From Actinospica durhamensis (lineage in GTDB: Bacteria > Actinomycetota > Actinomycetes > Streptomycetales > Catenulisporaceae), in contig NZ_JAGSOG010000079.1 of assembly GCF_018139695.1 (NCBI RefSeq), positions 1 to 33,073 on the forward strand: a DNA stretch of 33,073 nt. The letters run 5' to 3'. Within the stretch, counting starts at the first letter, position 1. Each line of letters opens with the position of its first letter. Both the position numbers and the translations under genes were made by a program. Below the pieces are notes generated by a model. It ran no database searches, had not been told where the DNA came from, and worked only from the letters and a program-made list of their open reading frames with translations. Shown in pieces: positions 8,185 through 16,339 of this stretch.

Positions 8185-9540
8185 CTACGTTCCGGCCGGC
8201 TGCCGCTTCTCCGCGGTGATCTTGTCGTGCACGGCCTTGAGTGCGGAAACGTAGATCTCGGAGAACGTCGGGAAAGGCTGGATGGTGTCGCGCAGCACGT
8301 CCAGCGGAATCCGGGCGCGGATGGCCAGCGTCGCCTGCTGGAGCCATTCGCCCGCCTCGGGGCCGAGCGCGTAGGCGCCGGTGAGCACGCGGCCGTCGCT
8401 GAGCAGCGTGAGGAACCCGTTGGAGTCGGCGTAGCCGCGGGTGTAGGTGGCGGTCTTGGCCACCTCGGACAGCGGCACGGTCGCACTGAACAGCGCATCG
8501 TGCGCGCCGACCGACGCCGCCTGCGGATCGGTGTACACGACGCCCGGCACTGCCCGGTAGTCCACCTCACGGGGTGTGCCGAGGATGTTGTCCGCGACGA
8601 CCTCGCCCTGGTACTTGCCGACATGGGTCAGCATCCAATGGCCGGTCGCGTCGCCCACGACCCAGATGTTGTCCGCGGCACGCAGGTTCCGGTCGACCGG
8701 AATGCCGTGCTCGTCCGCGCTCACCCCGACCGTCTCCAGGCCGATGTCGTGCACGCGGGGGCGCCGCCCGGTGGCGACGAGCAGCTTGTCGCCGCGCAGT
8801 TCCCGCCCGTCGTCGAGGCTCAGGACGTAGTCAGGGTCATCGAAGCGGACACCCGTCGCCGCCGGGCCGAGCACCAGCTCGATCCCGTCGCGGCGCAGGC
8901 ACTCGCCGAGCGCCTCGCCCAGGGGCGCGGGCTGGTGCGGCAGGACATGCCGGTCCCGTGCGGTCAGCACCACTTCGCCGCCCAGCCGCCGTACCGCCTG
9001 GGCCATCTCCACCCCGACCGGCCCGGCACCGAACACGACCAGCCGCCGTGGGACGGCCTTCATACCGGTCACCTCGCGACTGGTCCACACCCCCGGCAGG
9101 TCCCGCAGCCCGGGGACAGGCGGGATGAACTGCGACGCACCGGTGGCGACGACGACGTGCTCGGCCCGGTAGCGGACCCCGGCCACCTCCACGCACCCCG
9201 GCCCGGCGAGCCGCCCGGCGCCGCGCAGCAGATCGATCCCCTGCTCGGCCAGCCAGCGCTCCTGCCCCGCGTCCGAATAGTCGGACACCATGAAGTCCCG
9301 CCACGCCAGAGCCTGTTTGACGTCGACCTTCGCGGTCGCGGCCGCCTGCTGCGCGCCCTGGACCGCCTCGCCCGGACGCAGCAGCGTCTTCGACGGGATA
9401 CAGGCCCAGTAGGAGCACTCGCCGCCGACCAGCTCCGGTTCCACGAGCGCAACCCGCAGGCCGCCCTGCGCCAGGGCACCGGCGCAGTGTTCTCCGGGTG
9501 AGCCACCGCCCATGACGATGACATCGTAGGTGCCGTTCAC
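8185..9540 (-). CDS. Class I pyridine nucleotide-disulfide oxidoreductase (flavoprotein) lacking the C-terminal His
   Basis: 451 residues from GTG 9540, chosen because GGAGG lies 6 bases upstream and the FAD motif follows at once. FAD-binding [11 protein letters not shown] is at 11-21. The redox pair is Cys42 and Cys47 in [13 protein letters not shown] (CxxxxC spacing as in the family). The NAD(P)H-binding [13 protein letters not shown] is at 168-180, the second FAD motif [10 protein letters not shown] at 291-300, and the dimerisation domain at 330-451. Where dihydrolipoamide dehydrogenase and mercuric or glutathione reductases have HPT-SE-type motifs with a catalytic His, this protein has QPFPTFSE (421-428), with Phe in place of His. 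A classical dithiol substrate is therefore doubtful; a quinone, a small thiol or transhydrogenase-like chemistry is possible. It lies 247 bases upstream of egtA on the same strand; a link to ergothioneine or other thiol redox is inference. Confidence 0.85.
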   Translation of the reverse strand: MNGTYDVIVMGGGSPGEHCAGALAQGGLRVALVEPELVGGECSYWACIPSKTLLRPGEAVQGAQQAAATAKVDVKQALAWRDFMVSDYSDAGQERWLAEQGIDLLRGAGRLAGPGCVEVAGVRYRAEHVVVATGASQFIPPVPGLRDLPGVWTSREVTGMKAVPRRLVVFGAGPVGVEMAQAVRRLGGEVVLTARDRHVLPHQPAPLGEALGECLRRDGIELVLGPAATGVRFDDPDYVLSLDDGRELRGDKLLVATGRRPRVHDIGLETVGVSADEHGIPVDRNLRAADNIWVVGDATGHWMLTHVGKYQGEVVADNILGTPREVDYRAVPGVVYTDPQAASVGAHDALFSATVPLSEVAKTATYTRGYADSNGFLTLLSDGRVLTGAYALGPEAGEWLQQATLAIRARIPLDVLRDTIQPFPTFSEIYVSALKAVHDKITAEKRQPAGT

Positions 9541-9740
9541 CGTTCGCCTCCGTCCTCGCCCTAGGTCGGCTGCACGCTCCCGGCCTGGTCGCCGAGCACA
9601 CCGACCGCTCTCGCGCGCTCCCACGCTCGAACCGCATACGCGTCCAGCCTGGTACACACGACCGCGGCCCGCATCCGGAGGGGGGCTCGACCAGCGTCGC
9701 CGGCGATCGGCCTCGCGGAGCGCGGTCGGGACCGCGGCGA

Positions 9741-10211
9741 TCAGGCCGAATCGCCGGTGCGCGAACTGGGCGGCCAGTGAGCGGGCGTCCAGTCTCCACT
9801 TGGATCGGTGGTCTGCCCGACTTCGATCAGATGGCCGTCAGGATCACGGATGTAGCAGCGGATCTCGTACTGGTGCTGCTTCGGCGGTGTCAGGAACTCG
9901 GCACCCCGGGCGCTCCACTCCGCGTACACGGCATGGATGTCCCTGACCCTGATATTGACGAAACTGCTGACCCGGTTGGGATCGCGCGGGCTCTCCAGGG
10001 TGACCGACGGCTTGTCGTCGGTCGGACCGCCGCCGACGTTGATGATGATCCAGCTGTTGGCCAATGCGACATAGGTCAGCCCGCCGGGGCCGGAGTAGGC
10101 CAGCCGGCCGCCGAGTACTTCCGTGTAGAAGCGCCGAGAGCGCTCGACATCGTCCGAGACGATGAAGTGGGCGAGCACGATTCCCTCCGGCGGCGACGGG
10201 AGTTCGGCCAT
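9741..10211 (-). CDS. VOC (glyoxalase/bleomycin-resistance/dioxygenase) superfamily protein
   Basis: 156 residues, one VOC domain of two beta-alpha-beta-beta-beta modules: [20 protein letters not shown] (11-30), then [20 protein letters not shown] (84-103) and [14 protein letters not shown] (120-133). His15 and Glu130 sit where metal ligands are usually found. Substrate cannot be predicted; members include glyoxalases, dioxygenases and drug-binding proteins. ATG 10211 has GGAGG 6 bases upstream. The gene diverges from the ArsR-type regulator at 10550, which could control it. Confidence 0.85.
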   Translation of the reverse strand: MAELPSPPEGIVLAHFIVSDDVERSRRFYTEVLGGRLAYSGPGGLTYVALANSWIIINVGGGPTDDKPSVTLESPRDPNRVSSFVNIRVRDIHAVYAEWSARGAEFLTPPKQHQYEIRCYIRDPDGHLIEVGQTTDPSGDWTPAHWPPSSRTGDSA

Positions 10212-10549
10212 CAGGTACCTCCACGTGTTGGTCTCATGCTCGGTCTACGGCCAGGCCCGCAGGAGGCGTTGCCGTGATCGGGTTTCGGCATCGGTGGAAG
10301 CGTGCCCCTCGCGGCCGCTGGTGATTCATGGCTTCACCCTCGTGGCATAGCGCGGGCCGCCGCCTTCAATGGCACCGCGCGTCTGCGGCGGATGCCTGCG
10401 AAGTCGCGGGCGTGGTCGCGGCGTTCTCGTCGAGGGAAACCGCGATCCATCGTCCAGGTGAGGGTGCCGCCCCGTCATTGGAAAACTCTCCACCATTGCG
10501 TCCCTGCACAGAGCGTTGTAACTTTCTTCAATGAGGGGAGAAGATTCCA
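10212..10549. other. Divergent intergenic region, no gene
   Basis: 338 bases between the VOC gene and the ArsR-type gene. Short open frames here lack ribosome binding sites and codon bias. The stretch 10505-10545 is more A/T-rich (GTTGTAACTTTCTTCAATGA) and is the likely promoter zone of the regulator, whose site GAGGGGAGAA precedes ATG 10550. No clear palindrome was found. Confidence 0.5.
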
Positions 10550-11131
10550 ATGACCAAGGCGCCGGCGGCGATGCACACCGCTGAACCTGCTGAACCCGCT
10601 GAACCCGTTGCCCCGAAGGCCTGGCACAGCATCCACAAGACTCTGGCCGATCCGCTGCGGATCAAGCTGCTGGAGGCTTTGTGGGAGGAGCCCAGATCCG
10701 CACGTGAGTTGGCCGACCGCCTCGGCATGCCGGCCGATCGCCTGTACTACCACCTCGGCCAACTCGAGCGGGCCGGCCTGATCCGGGTCGGCGAGTATCG
10801 GCCGCGGGGGCGCGGGAAGGTCGAGCGCGTCTACACCGCGGTCGAGGTGGAGCCGCCCGGGGACGCGGGTCCTGAGGAGACGGCTGCGTTCCTCGGCGCC
10901 GTACTGGAGGCAACCACCGTCGAGCTCAGCACCGCGTATCAGGCCAAGGCGGCAGGACGCCGACGGGAGGTCACCGTGCACCGCAGCGCGTTGCGGCTGA
11001 CCGAGCCTGCGCTGGCCGAGTTGCGCGGCCATATCGAGCGGCTCGGCACGCAGTGCGCGCAAGACGAGGCCGAAGGGACGTGGGCGCGGTTCGTGGTCGC
11101 GCTGGTCGATCTCGAGGATCGGCCTCAGTAA
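10550..11131 (+). CDS. ArsR-type winged-helix transcriptional regulator
   Basis: 193 residues. An N-terminal low-complexity stretch (TAEPAEPAEPVAP, from a tandem GCTGAACCC-like repeat) precedes a winged HTH at about 26-98: LADPLRIKLLEALWEEPRSA (32-51), ARELADRLGMPADRLYYHLG (51-70) with the recognition helix, and GLIRVGEYR. The C-terminal half (100-193) is helical and of the HTH_20/ArsR-like type seen in actinobacterial one-component regulators. No metal-binding Cys cluster is present, so a metal sensor is unlikely. It is divergent from the VOC gene and 46 bases upstream of the DUF1707 gene. Confidence 0.8.
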   Translation: MTKAPAAMHTAEPAEPAEPVAPKAWHSIHKTLADPLRIKLLEALWEEPRSARELADRLGMPADRLYYHLGQLERAGLIRVGEYRPRGRGKVERVYTAVEVEPPGDAGPEETAAFLGAVLEATTVELSTAYQAKAAGRRREVTVHRSALRLTEPALAELRGHIERLGTQCAQDEAEGTWARFVVALVDLEDRPQ

Positions 11132-11177
11132 AGGAGCGCGTGCCTAATAAGGCGGATGAGTAACCGAGGAGTCGGAC

Positions 11178-11489
11178 GTGACGGATGTACAAGCGCGAGG
11201 AGACGACCCGGAAATCCGAACCTCTGATGCCGAACGCGACCAGACTCTGGCATTGCTCCAACGCCACTTCGCCGACGGCCGGCTGACCCTGGCCGAGCTC
11301 GAAGAGCGGATTGCCGATGCCAGCGAGGCCAAGACGCGAGGGCAACTTCGGGCACTGATCGCAGACCTGCCCTCCGACTCCAGCCCCCGGACGACGCACC
11401 ATGCCACGGGGACGGACCGGCGCATCTTGTACGTGTTGCTCTGCGTATGCCCGCCGGCCGGGTTGGTCTACTGGCTGCTCACCCGCTGA
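11178..11489 (+). CDS. DUF1707 (SHOCT-like) small membrane protein
   Basis: 103 residues from GTG 11178, with GAGGA at a suitable distance. Residues 13-65 form a DUF1707 domain (IRTSDAERDQTLALLQRHFA and DGRLTLAELEERIADA), a helical module common at the N-terminus of actinobacterial membrane proteins. One C-terminal membrane segment lies at 82-101 (RILYVLLCVCPPAGLVYWLL). Function is unknown; members often flank envelope or regulatory genes. It converges with the SRPBCC gene, with only 23 bases between the stops. Confidence 0.8.
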   Translation: MTDVQARGDDPEIRTSDAERDQTLALLQRHFADGRLTLAELEERIADASEAKTRGQLRALIADLPSDSSPRTTHHATGTDRRILYVLLCVCPPAGLVYWLLTR

Positions 11490-11512
11490 GGCTCATTTCG
11501 ATCCTGCTCAGT

Positions 11513-11947
11513 TCACAGGTCGCCCAGTGTCGTCGTCATCCTTTCCACGACCTGGTCGGCCAGGCGTTCGAACGGCCTGCGCAGCAGTGGGGAGACGAGG
11601 CGAAGCGCTCCGTGGAAGGTGATCTGGGCGCGGTAGGTGACTTGGGTCGTTGTGTCGGTGGGCGCATCGAGGGTGATGTCGTCCGTGCTGGCGGCCTTGT
11701 CGTTGGTACCGCGGAAGACGAGCCTCTCGGGCTCGAGAACGGCCAGTGTGTAGTCGAGTACTGCGGTGCGGCCCATGAACGTCGAGGTGTTGGTCCATTC
11801 CGCGCCGGTGCGCAACGGGCCGTGGTCGCGTCGTACGCACTGCACGGTCCCGGGATCCCAGTGCACTGTGTTGGCGAAGTCCTTGAGGTAGTCGTGAACG
11901 CGCTCGCGCGGTGCGGCCACGGTGAAGGTGCGGCTGACGGTGACCAC
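11513..11947 (-). CDS. SRPBCC (START-like/polyketide cyclase-type) family protein
   Basis: 144 residues from GTG 11947 with GGAGGAG upstream. The fold pattern is of the SRPBCC class: TVAAPRERVHDYLKDFANTV (9-28), HWDPGT, YTLAVLEPERLVFRG and a long C-terminal helix (RPFERLADQVVERMTTTLGD). These proteins bind hydrophobic small molecules; the ligand here is unknown. It lies 72 bases downstream of the FAD oxidoreductase gene on the same strand and is probably co-transcribed, which would suit a shared lipophilic substrate, though that is only inference. Confidence 0.8.
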   Translation of the reverse strand: MVTVSRTFTVAAPRERVHDYLKDFANTVHWDPGTVQCVRRDHGPLRTGAEWTNTSTFMGRTAVLDYTLAVLEPERLVFRGTNDKAASTDDITLDAPTDTTTQVTYRAQITFHGALRLVSPLLRRPFERLADQVVERMTTTLGDL

Positions 11948-12019
11948 GGGCGCTCCTCCGGTTCCTGTTCTCGTGACGGATCGGGTCCCTTTTTCCTTAG
12001 TGGTTCGGAGCCCGGACGG

Positions 12020-13294
12020 CTATGGATTGCCGGTTCGGTCAGCCCGGCCGGCGTCGGCGATCGCCTCGCGCGCGGCGCGGGCGCCGGAGGCCATCGCGCC
12101 TTGGACCGAACCAGTGGCGCGGTAGTCCCCGCACACGTAGCGGTCGGCCGCGAGCCGGGTGGATCGGGTGAGGGGCCACGGGGGCGTCATACGCGGCAGT
12201 GCGCCGGGAATCGCGTAGCGCGCGAGCAGGTCCCACCTGCTGGTATCGGTCTCGTAGAGTTCGCCCAGGCGTGTGCGCACCTCGGGCTCCGTGATCGTGC
12301 TTGCCCCGGCGACAGACGTGGAGACCAGCGCGTACCCGGGCGGCGCGAACCCGGGTTGGGCATTCGAGATGACCACGGTGTTGAGTACGGCCGAGCCGGC
12401 GTCCACAAGCAACAGTGGCTCGCTGATCGGCGCGCGCGGCGCGGCGTGGTAGTACGTGGTCACGGCGTTCGTTGCGACCTGTGGCAGGGACGGCAGCAGT
12501 GACCGTGCCCCCGCGTGCTCAGTGGCCACGATCACCCGGCGCGCGCCGATCTCACGGCCGTCGGCGAGCTCGACGCCCCCGTCAGTGAGCTGACGTACAG
12601 GGCACTCATACTCGATCGTCCCTGCGGGAAGCCGGGCGGCCATCTGCCCGGCGATGGCGCCGATTCCCGCCGCCGGGACGGTGGCGGAGCCGCGCATCAT
12701 GCTGCGCCACACCAGCGCGAGCACCCGGCTCGAGGTCTCCAACTCGTCCTCGAGGAATACGCCGGCAAAGAACGGCCGCAGCACGTTGTCGACGAACTGC
12801 GGCGAGCACCCTGCCCCGCGCAACGCCTGGCGTGCCGGAAGATCGGGCCCTGATTTGAGCCCGCGCGCACCGCCCAGTGCGGTGCGCCCGGTGTAGAGCC
12901 CGAAGGCTGCCAGATCTTTGATGTCGCCGAGTCGCCCGGTCGGTAATTCGCGCCATAGGCTCAGCCCGTCCAGGGGATGGGCGAACCTTCGCCGCGAACC
13001 CCGGCCGCAGAGCAGGAAACCGCGGCTCAGCCGCTCGAGCTGGAGCGTCTCGACCTTGATCCGCGCCCTGACCTGCGGATAGCCCGGGTTGAAAACCTGG
13101 AAGCCGCGGTCGAACACGAACCCGTCCCGCACATCGCTGCGCATCCGCCCGCCCGGCTGATCCCCGGCCTCGAGGACCCGCACCGACCACCCCTCCTTCA
13201 CCAGGTCCTCGGCACACGCCAACCCGGCCATGCCGGCACCGATGATCACGGCGTCGAACCCGGTCGAACGTCCCACCTCGGTCGAACGTCCCAC
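12020..13294 (-). CDS. FAD-dependent oxidoreductase, amine oxidase/phytoene desaturase-like
   Basis: 424 residues from GTG 13294, chosen because GGAGGGAGGA lies 5-6 bases upstream; an upstream TTG at 13348 is less likely. The FAD dinucleotide-binding motif FDAVIIGAGMAGLACAEDL is near residues 13-31, followed by VLEAGDQPGGRM, the motif that contacts FAD in amine oxidases and carotenoid desaturases. GFVFDRGFQVFNPGYPQV follows. A C-terminal FAD motif, YVCGDYRATGSVQGAMASG, lies near residues 385-403. The length and order fit bacterial NAD(P)/FAD-dependent oxidoreductases of the PF01593 class. Substrate is unknown. The N-terminal codons contain a duplicated GRSTEV/GRSTGF element. Confidence 0.85.
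   Translation of the reverse strand: MGRSTEVGRSTGFDAVIIGAGMAGLACAEDLVKEGWSVRVLEAGDQPGGRMRSDVRDGFVFDRGFQVFNPGYPQVRARIKVETLQLERLSRGFLLCGRGSRRRFAHPLDGLSLWRELPTGRLGDIKDLAAFGLYTGRTALGGARGLKSGPDLPARQALRGAGCSPQFVDNVLRPFFAGVFLEDELETSSRVLALVWRSMMRGSATVPAAGIGAIAGQMAARLPAGTIEYECPVRQLTDGGVELADGREIGARRVIVATEHAGARSLLPSLPQVATNAVTTYYHAAPRAPISEPLLLVDAGSAVLNTVVISNAQPGFAPPGYALVSTSVAGASTITEPEVRTRLGELYETDTSRWDLLARYAIPGALPRMTPPWPLTRSTRLAADRYVCGDYRATGSVQGAMASGARAAREAIADAGRADRTGNP
13262..13294. repeat. 15-bp direct repeat containing the start codon
   Basis: GGTCGAACGTCCCAC occurs at 13262-13276 and again at 13280-13294 (period 18). On the coding strand each copy begins with GTG, so the start codon of the FAD oxidoreductase gene is duplicated in frame. 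Only the upstream GTG has a good ribosome binding site. Confidence 0.8.
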
Positions 13295-13465
13295 AGCGTC
13301 CTCCCTCCGACTGGCCTCGTTTCGACGGTTTCGACTGGTTACGGTCAACTCTTTCGACTGGTCACGGGCGTGCGCAAGGTGAGTAGATCCTGCATAGGAG
13401 GGTGGTTGCCGGGCCGCTAGATGTAGTGCACCTGTCGCTTCGTCCCCGTGCCCCGCGCGGACGGA

Positions 13466-15163
13466 TCAGGCGACGATGACGACCAGGCTCTCGTAGCCCG
13501 AGGCTCCGGAAGGGTACGGTTCGGCCCGGGTGGCGCTCTGGTAGGTGCCTGAGTCGTCGGCGGCGCGTACCTGGATGGCATGGGTACCCGTGGTGGCCTG
13601 CCACTCGTAGGTCCACTGCCGCCAGGTGTCCGGGCCGTCTGACGCGGCGAGTCTGGCCTGCCGCCAGGGGCCGTCGTCGATCTGTACCTCCACGTCGGCG
13701 ATGCCGCGGTCGGTGGCCCAGGCGACGCCGGCGACGGTGACGTTTCCCGCGTTCAGGTGCGCGAAGGGCTTGGGCACGTCGATGCGGGACTGAGTCTTCA
13801 TGGTGCCGATCTCGGCGTAGCCGCGGCGCACCCAGTACGCCTGTTGGGCGGCGAAGGTGGTGACGGTGAGTTCGGTGACCCATTTGCAGGCGGAGGCGTA
13901 GCCGTAGAAGCCGGGGATGAGCATGCGGGCCGGAAAGCCGTGTGCGATCGGCAGGGCCTGGCCGTTCATCGCGACGGCGAGCAGTGCGTTTCGGCCATCG
14001 AGCACTGATTCGAGCGGTGTCCCGATGGTCATGCCCTCGGCGGAGCGGGCGATCAGCTGGTCGGCCCCGGACTGTAGGCCGGCGGCGTGCAGCAGGTCGG
14101 GAACCGAGACGCCGATCCAGCGAGCGTTGCCGACGTACGGGCCGCCGACGGGGTCGGAGACGCAGGAGATCGTCATGTCGTGCTCGTGCAGCGGCCGCTT
14201 GAGCAGGTCGGCGAAGCTGAGCTCGATCGGGTGCTCGACCATGCCGTCGATGCGCAGCGTCCAGCGGTTCGGATCGATCTCGGGCAGGACGAGGTCGGTG
14301 TCCACTCGGTAGAAGACGTCGTTGTCGGTGTAGAAGGGGCTCAAGCCCGGGATGTCCGGGTGTACGCCGGCGGGCGCCGGCGGCGCCGGATAGGTCGGTC
14401 TGGGGATGCGTACCGCGGCTCGTTCGGCGGCGACGTCGTAGCGGCGGTCGGAGATCAGGTTCGCGCCGAAGCCGACCGCCGCGGATCCGGCGGCAACGCC
14501 ACCCGCAGCGAGCAGGAAATCGCGGCGGCCGGCGGCTGGGCCCGGCAGTGCCGCACCGGCAGTCTCGGGCGAGAGGCCGTGCGGCTCGACCGCGGGCGGT
14601 GCGGAAAGCTCCCAGGGTGACCCGTCGATCGCCGATACAGCTCCCGTCGTCGCGGCAGCGTGGCTCGTGCCTACCAGCAGGCGCAGCGCGGCCATCGCGA
14701 CCAGCGCACCGACCACGCTCGGCAGCGCCCAGGTCCAGGTGCTGTCCGGCGGGGAGACGGCCGCGGCCACGCCGATCGCGCCGAAGAGTCCGACCAACGC
14801 CGCACCGAGCGGGTAGCGGCGCAGCGCGAGGATCCCGGCGAGCAACGCGATCACGGCCAGCAGCACCAGGATCCCGGCGATCAACAACTGCTTGTCGTGC
14901 TCGCCGAAGTGCGCGATGGCCCACTCCTTAAGCGGCGCGGGGGTGAGGTTGACCGCGGCCTCGCCGACGGCGAAGACCGGCGCGCTCGCCGGGCCCGTGA
15001 AGATCGCGATCGCCTCGCCGGCCGCCAATGCGACCCCTGCGGTCAGGGCGCCGATGAGCGCGCCGAGTCCGACGCGCGCCGTGCGCGCACGCAGCCGGTG
15101 CTGCCGCTGATGCCGGGGCTGCCCGTGCTGCCGGGGTGACGCCGTGGCGCGGGAAGGGTTCAT
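13466..15163 (-). CDS. Membrane-anchored sulfite-oxidase-type molybdopterin oxidoreductase
   Basis: 565 residues from ATG 15163; a longer GTG start at 15220 is possible but less likely. The N-terminus has about four hydrophobic segments (29-56, 92-114, 117-137, 146-166). After a cytoplasmic-length loop, a twin-arginine motif GRRDFLLAAGG at 212-222 begins a fifth hydrophobic segment to about 236. The Mo-cofactor domain spans about 275-460, with the probable molybdenum ligand Cys334 (MTISCVSDPVGG) and HGFPARMLIPGFYGYASACKW (408-428). A C-terminal Mo-oxidoreductase dimerisation domain follows (about 465-565, VAWATDRGIADVEVQIDDG). The topology suggests Sec insertion of helices 1-4 and Tat export of the folded cofactor domain. 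The physiological substrate (sulfite, methionine sulfoxide or other) is unknown. The fasciclin lipoprotein gene lies 109 bases upstream. Confidence 0.88.
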   Translation of the reverse strand: MNPSRATASPRQHGQPRHQRQHRLRARTARVGLGALIGALTAGVALAAGEAIAIFTGPASAPVFAVGEAAVNLTPAPLKEWAIAHFGEHDKQLLIAGILVLLAVIALLAGILALRRYPLGAALVGLFGAIGVAAAVSPPDSTWTWALPSVVGALVAMAALRLLVGTSHAAATTGAVSAIDGSPWELSAPPAVEPHGLSPETAGAALPGPAAGRRDFLLAAGGVAAGSAAVGFGANLISDRRYDVAAERAAVRIPRPTYPAPPAPAGVHPDIPGLSPFYTDNDVFYRVDTDLVLPEIDPNRWTLRIDGMVEHPIELSFADLLKRPLHEHDMTISCVSDPVGGPYVGNARWIGVSVPDLLHAAGLQSGADQLIARSAEGMTIGTPLESVLDGRNALLAVAMNGQALPIAHGFPARMLIPGFYGYASACKWVTELTVTTFAAQQAYWVRRGYAEIGTMKTQSRIDVPKPFAHLNAGNVTVAGVAWATDRGIADVEVQIDDGPWRQARLAASDGPDTWRQWTYEWQATTGTHAIQVRAADDSGTYQSATRAEPYPSGASGYESLVVIVA

Positions 15164-15272
15164 CGCACGAGCCTTTCGAGAAGCCGAGCCCGGCGGTGCC
15201 CGGTCTGGTGTCACGGGCACCGCACCGCCGCCTGAGGTGGGCCTGGAGGCCGCGGCCTCGGTTCGTGCGGGG

Positions 15273-15947
15273 TCAGTTCGCGGGCATCAGGACACTGTCG
15301 ATGATGTAGACGGTCGCGTTCGCGGTCTGCACGTTGCCGCACACCACGTTCGCGGTGTTCGAGGACGAGCCGCCGGTGACTGTGAAGGACTCACCGCTGC
15401 CCGCCACGGTGATGCTCCCGCCCTCCAGCGTCTTGTGCGTGCCGGCCAGCTCGGCCGGGGTGAGCTGCCCGGCCACCACGTGGTAAGTCAGGATCTTGGT
15501 CAGCTCGGCCTTGTTCGCCAGCACCGAGCTCAGCGTCGCGGCCGGGATCTTCTGGAAGGCCGCGTTCGCCGGGGCGAAGACCGTGATGCCCTGGGCACTG
15601 TTGAGGGTGTCGACCAGGCCGGCCTGCTTGACCGCGCTCACCAGCGTGGACAGGACCGGGTTGCTGGACGCGGCGGTGGCCACCGGGGCCTGCGCCATCC
15701 CGGAGAAGCTGCCGGCGCCGGAACTCGGCACCGAGGAGCAGGCGGCGCCGAAGTCTGTGCCCGCCGCGGCGTCGGTGGCCATCATCGAGGCCGATGTCGC
15801 CGGCGCGGCCGAGGCCATCGGCGCGGTGGTGGTCGACGAGGCGGGTGTGCTCGAACCGCTCGAACTGCACGCGGCCAGTCCGACGCTCAGCACGGCCGCG
15901 GCCATAACGGCGGGAACCAGGCGGCGGGAGGTACGAGTGGTGTTCAT
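15273..15947 (-). CDS. Fasciclin (FAS1) domain lipoprotein
   Basis: 224 residues. ATG 15947 is preceded by TGAGGAGA. Residues 1-27 form a lipoprotein signal with lipobox LAAC (lipidated Cys27), followed by a Ser/Thr/Ala-rich linker to about 85 that suits crossing the wall. Residues 95-222 form one FAS1 domain: [20 protein letters not shown] (96-115), [15 protein letters not shown] (121-135) and [19 protein letters not shown] (149-167). FAS1 proteins mediate cell-surface or matrix contacts; the mycobacterial MPT70/MPT83 antigens are of this type. Two Cys (70, 203) could form a disulfide. The molybdoenzyme gene lies just downstream on the same strand, and a shared transcript is plausible. Confidence 0.9.
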   Translation of the reverse strand: MNTTRTSRRLVPAVMAAAVLSVGLAACSSSGSSTPASSTTTAPMASAAPATSASMMATDAAAGTDFGAACSSVPSSGAGSFSGMAQAPVATAASSNPVLSTLVSAVKQAGLVDTLNSAQGITVFAPANAAFQKIPAATLSSVLANKAELTKILTYHVVAGQLTPAELAGTHKTLEGGSITVAGSGESFTVTGGSSSNTANVVCGNVQTANATVYIIDSVLMPAN

Positions 15948-16339
15948 GGGGTCTCCTCAGGGACGGAAATCCGAGCTCTTACGGAGACTGTTCGGGACGC
16001 CGGCCTGTCCGGATTGCGTGTCGAATCCCACATCATCCGGTGCCGTCGGGTAGCAATCCGAAAGCCCGTCAGGCTACGAAGGGACGTTTCCGTTTCACGC
16101 CCCAGCCGTGCAGTGCGCCACATCGTCAAACCGCCTCGGCAGCTTCTCGGCGGTTTGACGATGTGGCGCACTGCGTGGGGCCGATCCGGAACCCGCGCGG
16201 GACGGACGGCTCCGGAGGCAGGCTGAGTCAGTGGACCGCTGGACCGCTGGACTGCTGCCGCATCTACTCTGCGCGGGCGCCGGCGCATCCCTGATCGCGA
16301 TCGGAGGCCGCCGACCGTACATTGAGTATCTGCAGTCTC
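15948..16339. other. Intergenic region between HEAT-repeat gene and fasciclin gene
   Basis: 392 bases without a convincing gene. It holds the 26-bp inverted repeat at 16110-16174 and three tandem 8-bp units (GGACCGCT-like, 16233-16256). Short open frames on both strands here merely read the arms of the palindrome. The promoter of the fasciclin gene should lie between 15948 and about 16100. Confidence 0.5.
16110..16174. terminator. Perfect 26-bp inverted repeat (hairpin), probable terminator
   Basis: The arms at 16110-16135 and 16149-16174 are perfectly complementary over 26 bp (GCAGTGCGCCACATCGTCAA at the outer end of the left arm) and are separated by a 13-base loop. It lies between the end of the HEAT-repeat gene (166 bases away) and the fasciclin gene, both minus strand. 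A strong stem without a U tract is common for high-GC actinobacterial terminators. The length and perfection also fit a small mobile palindromic element. Confidence 0.55.
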
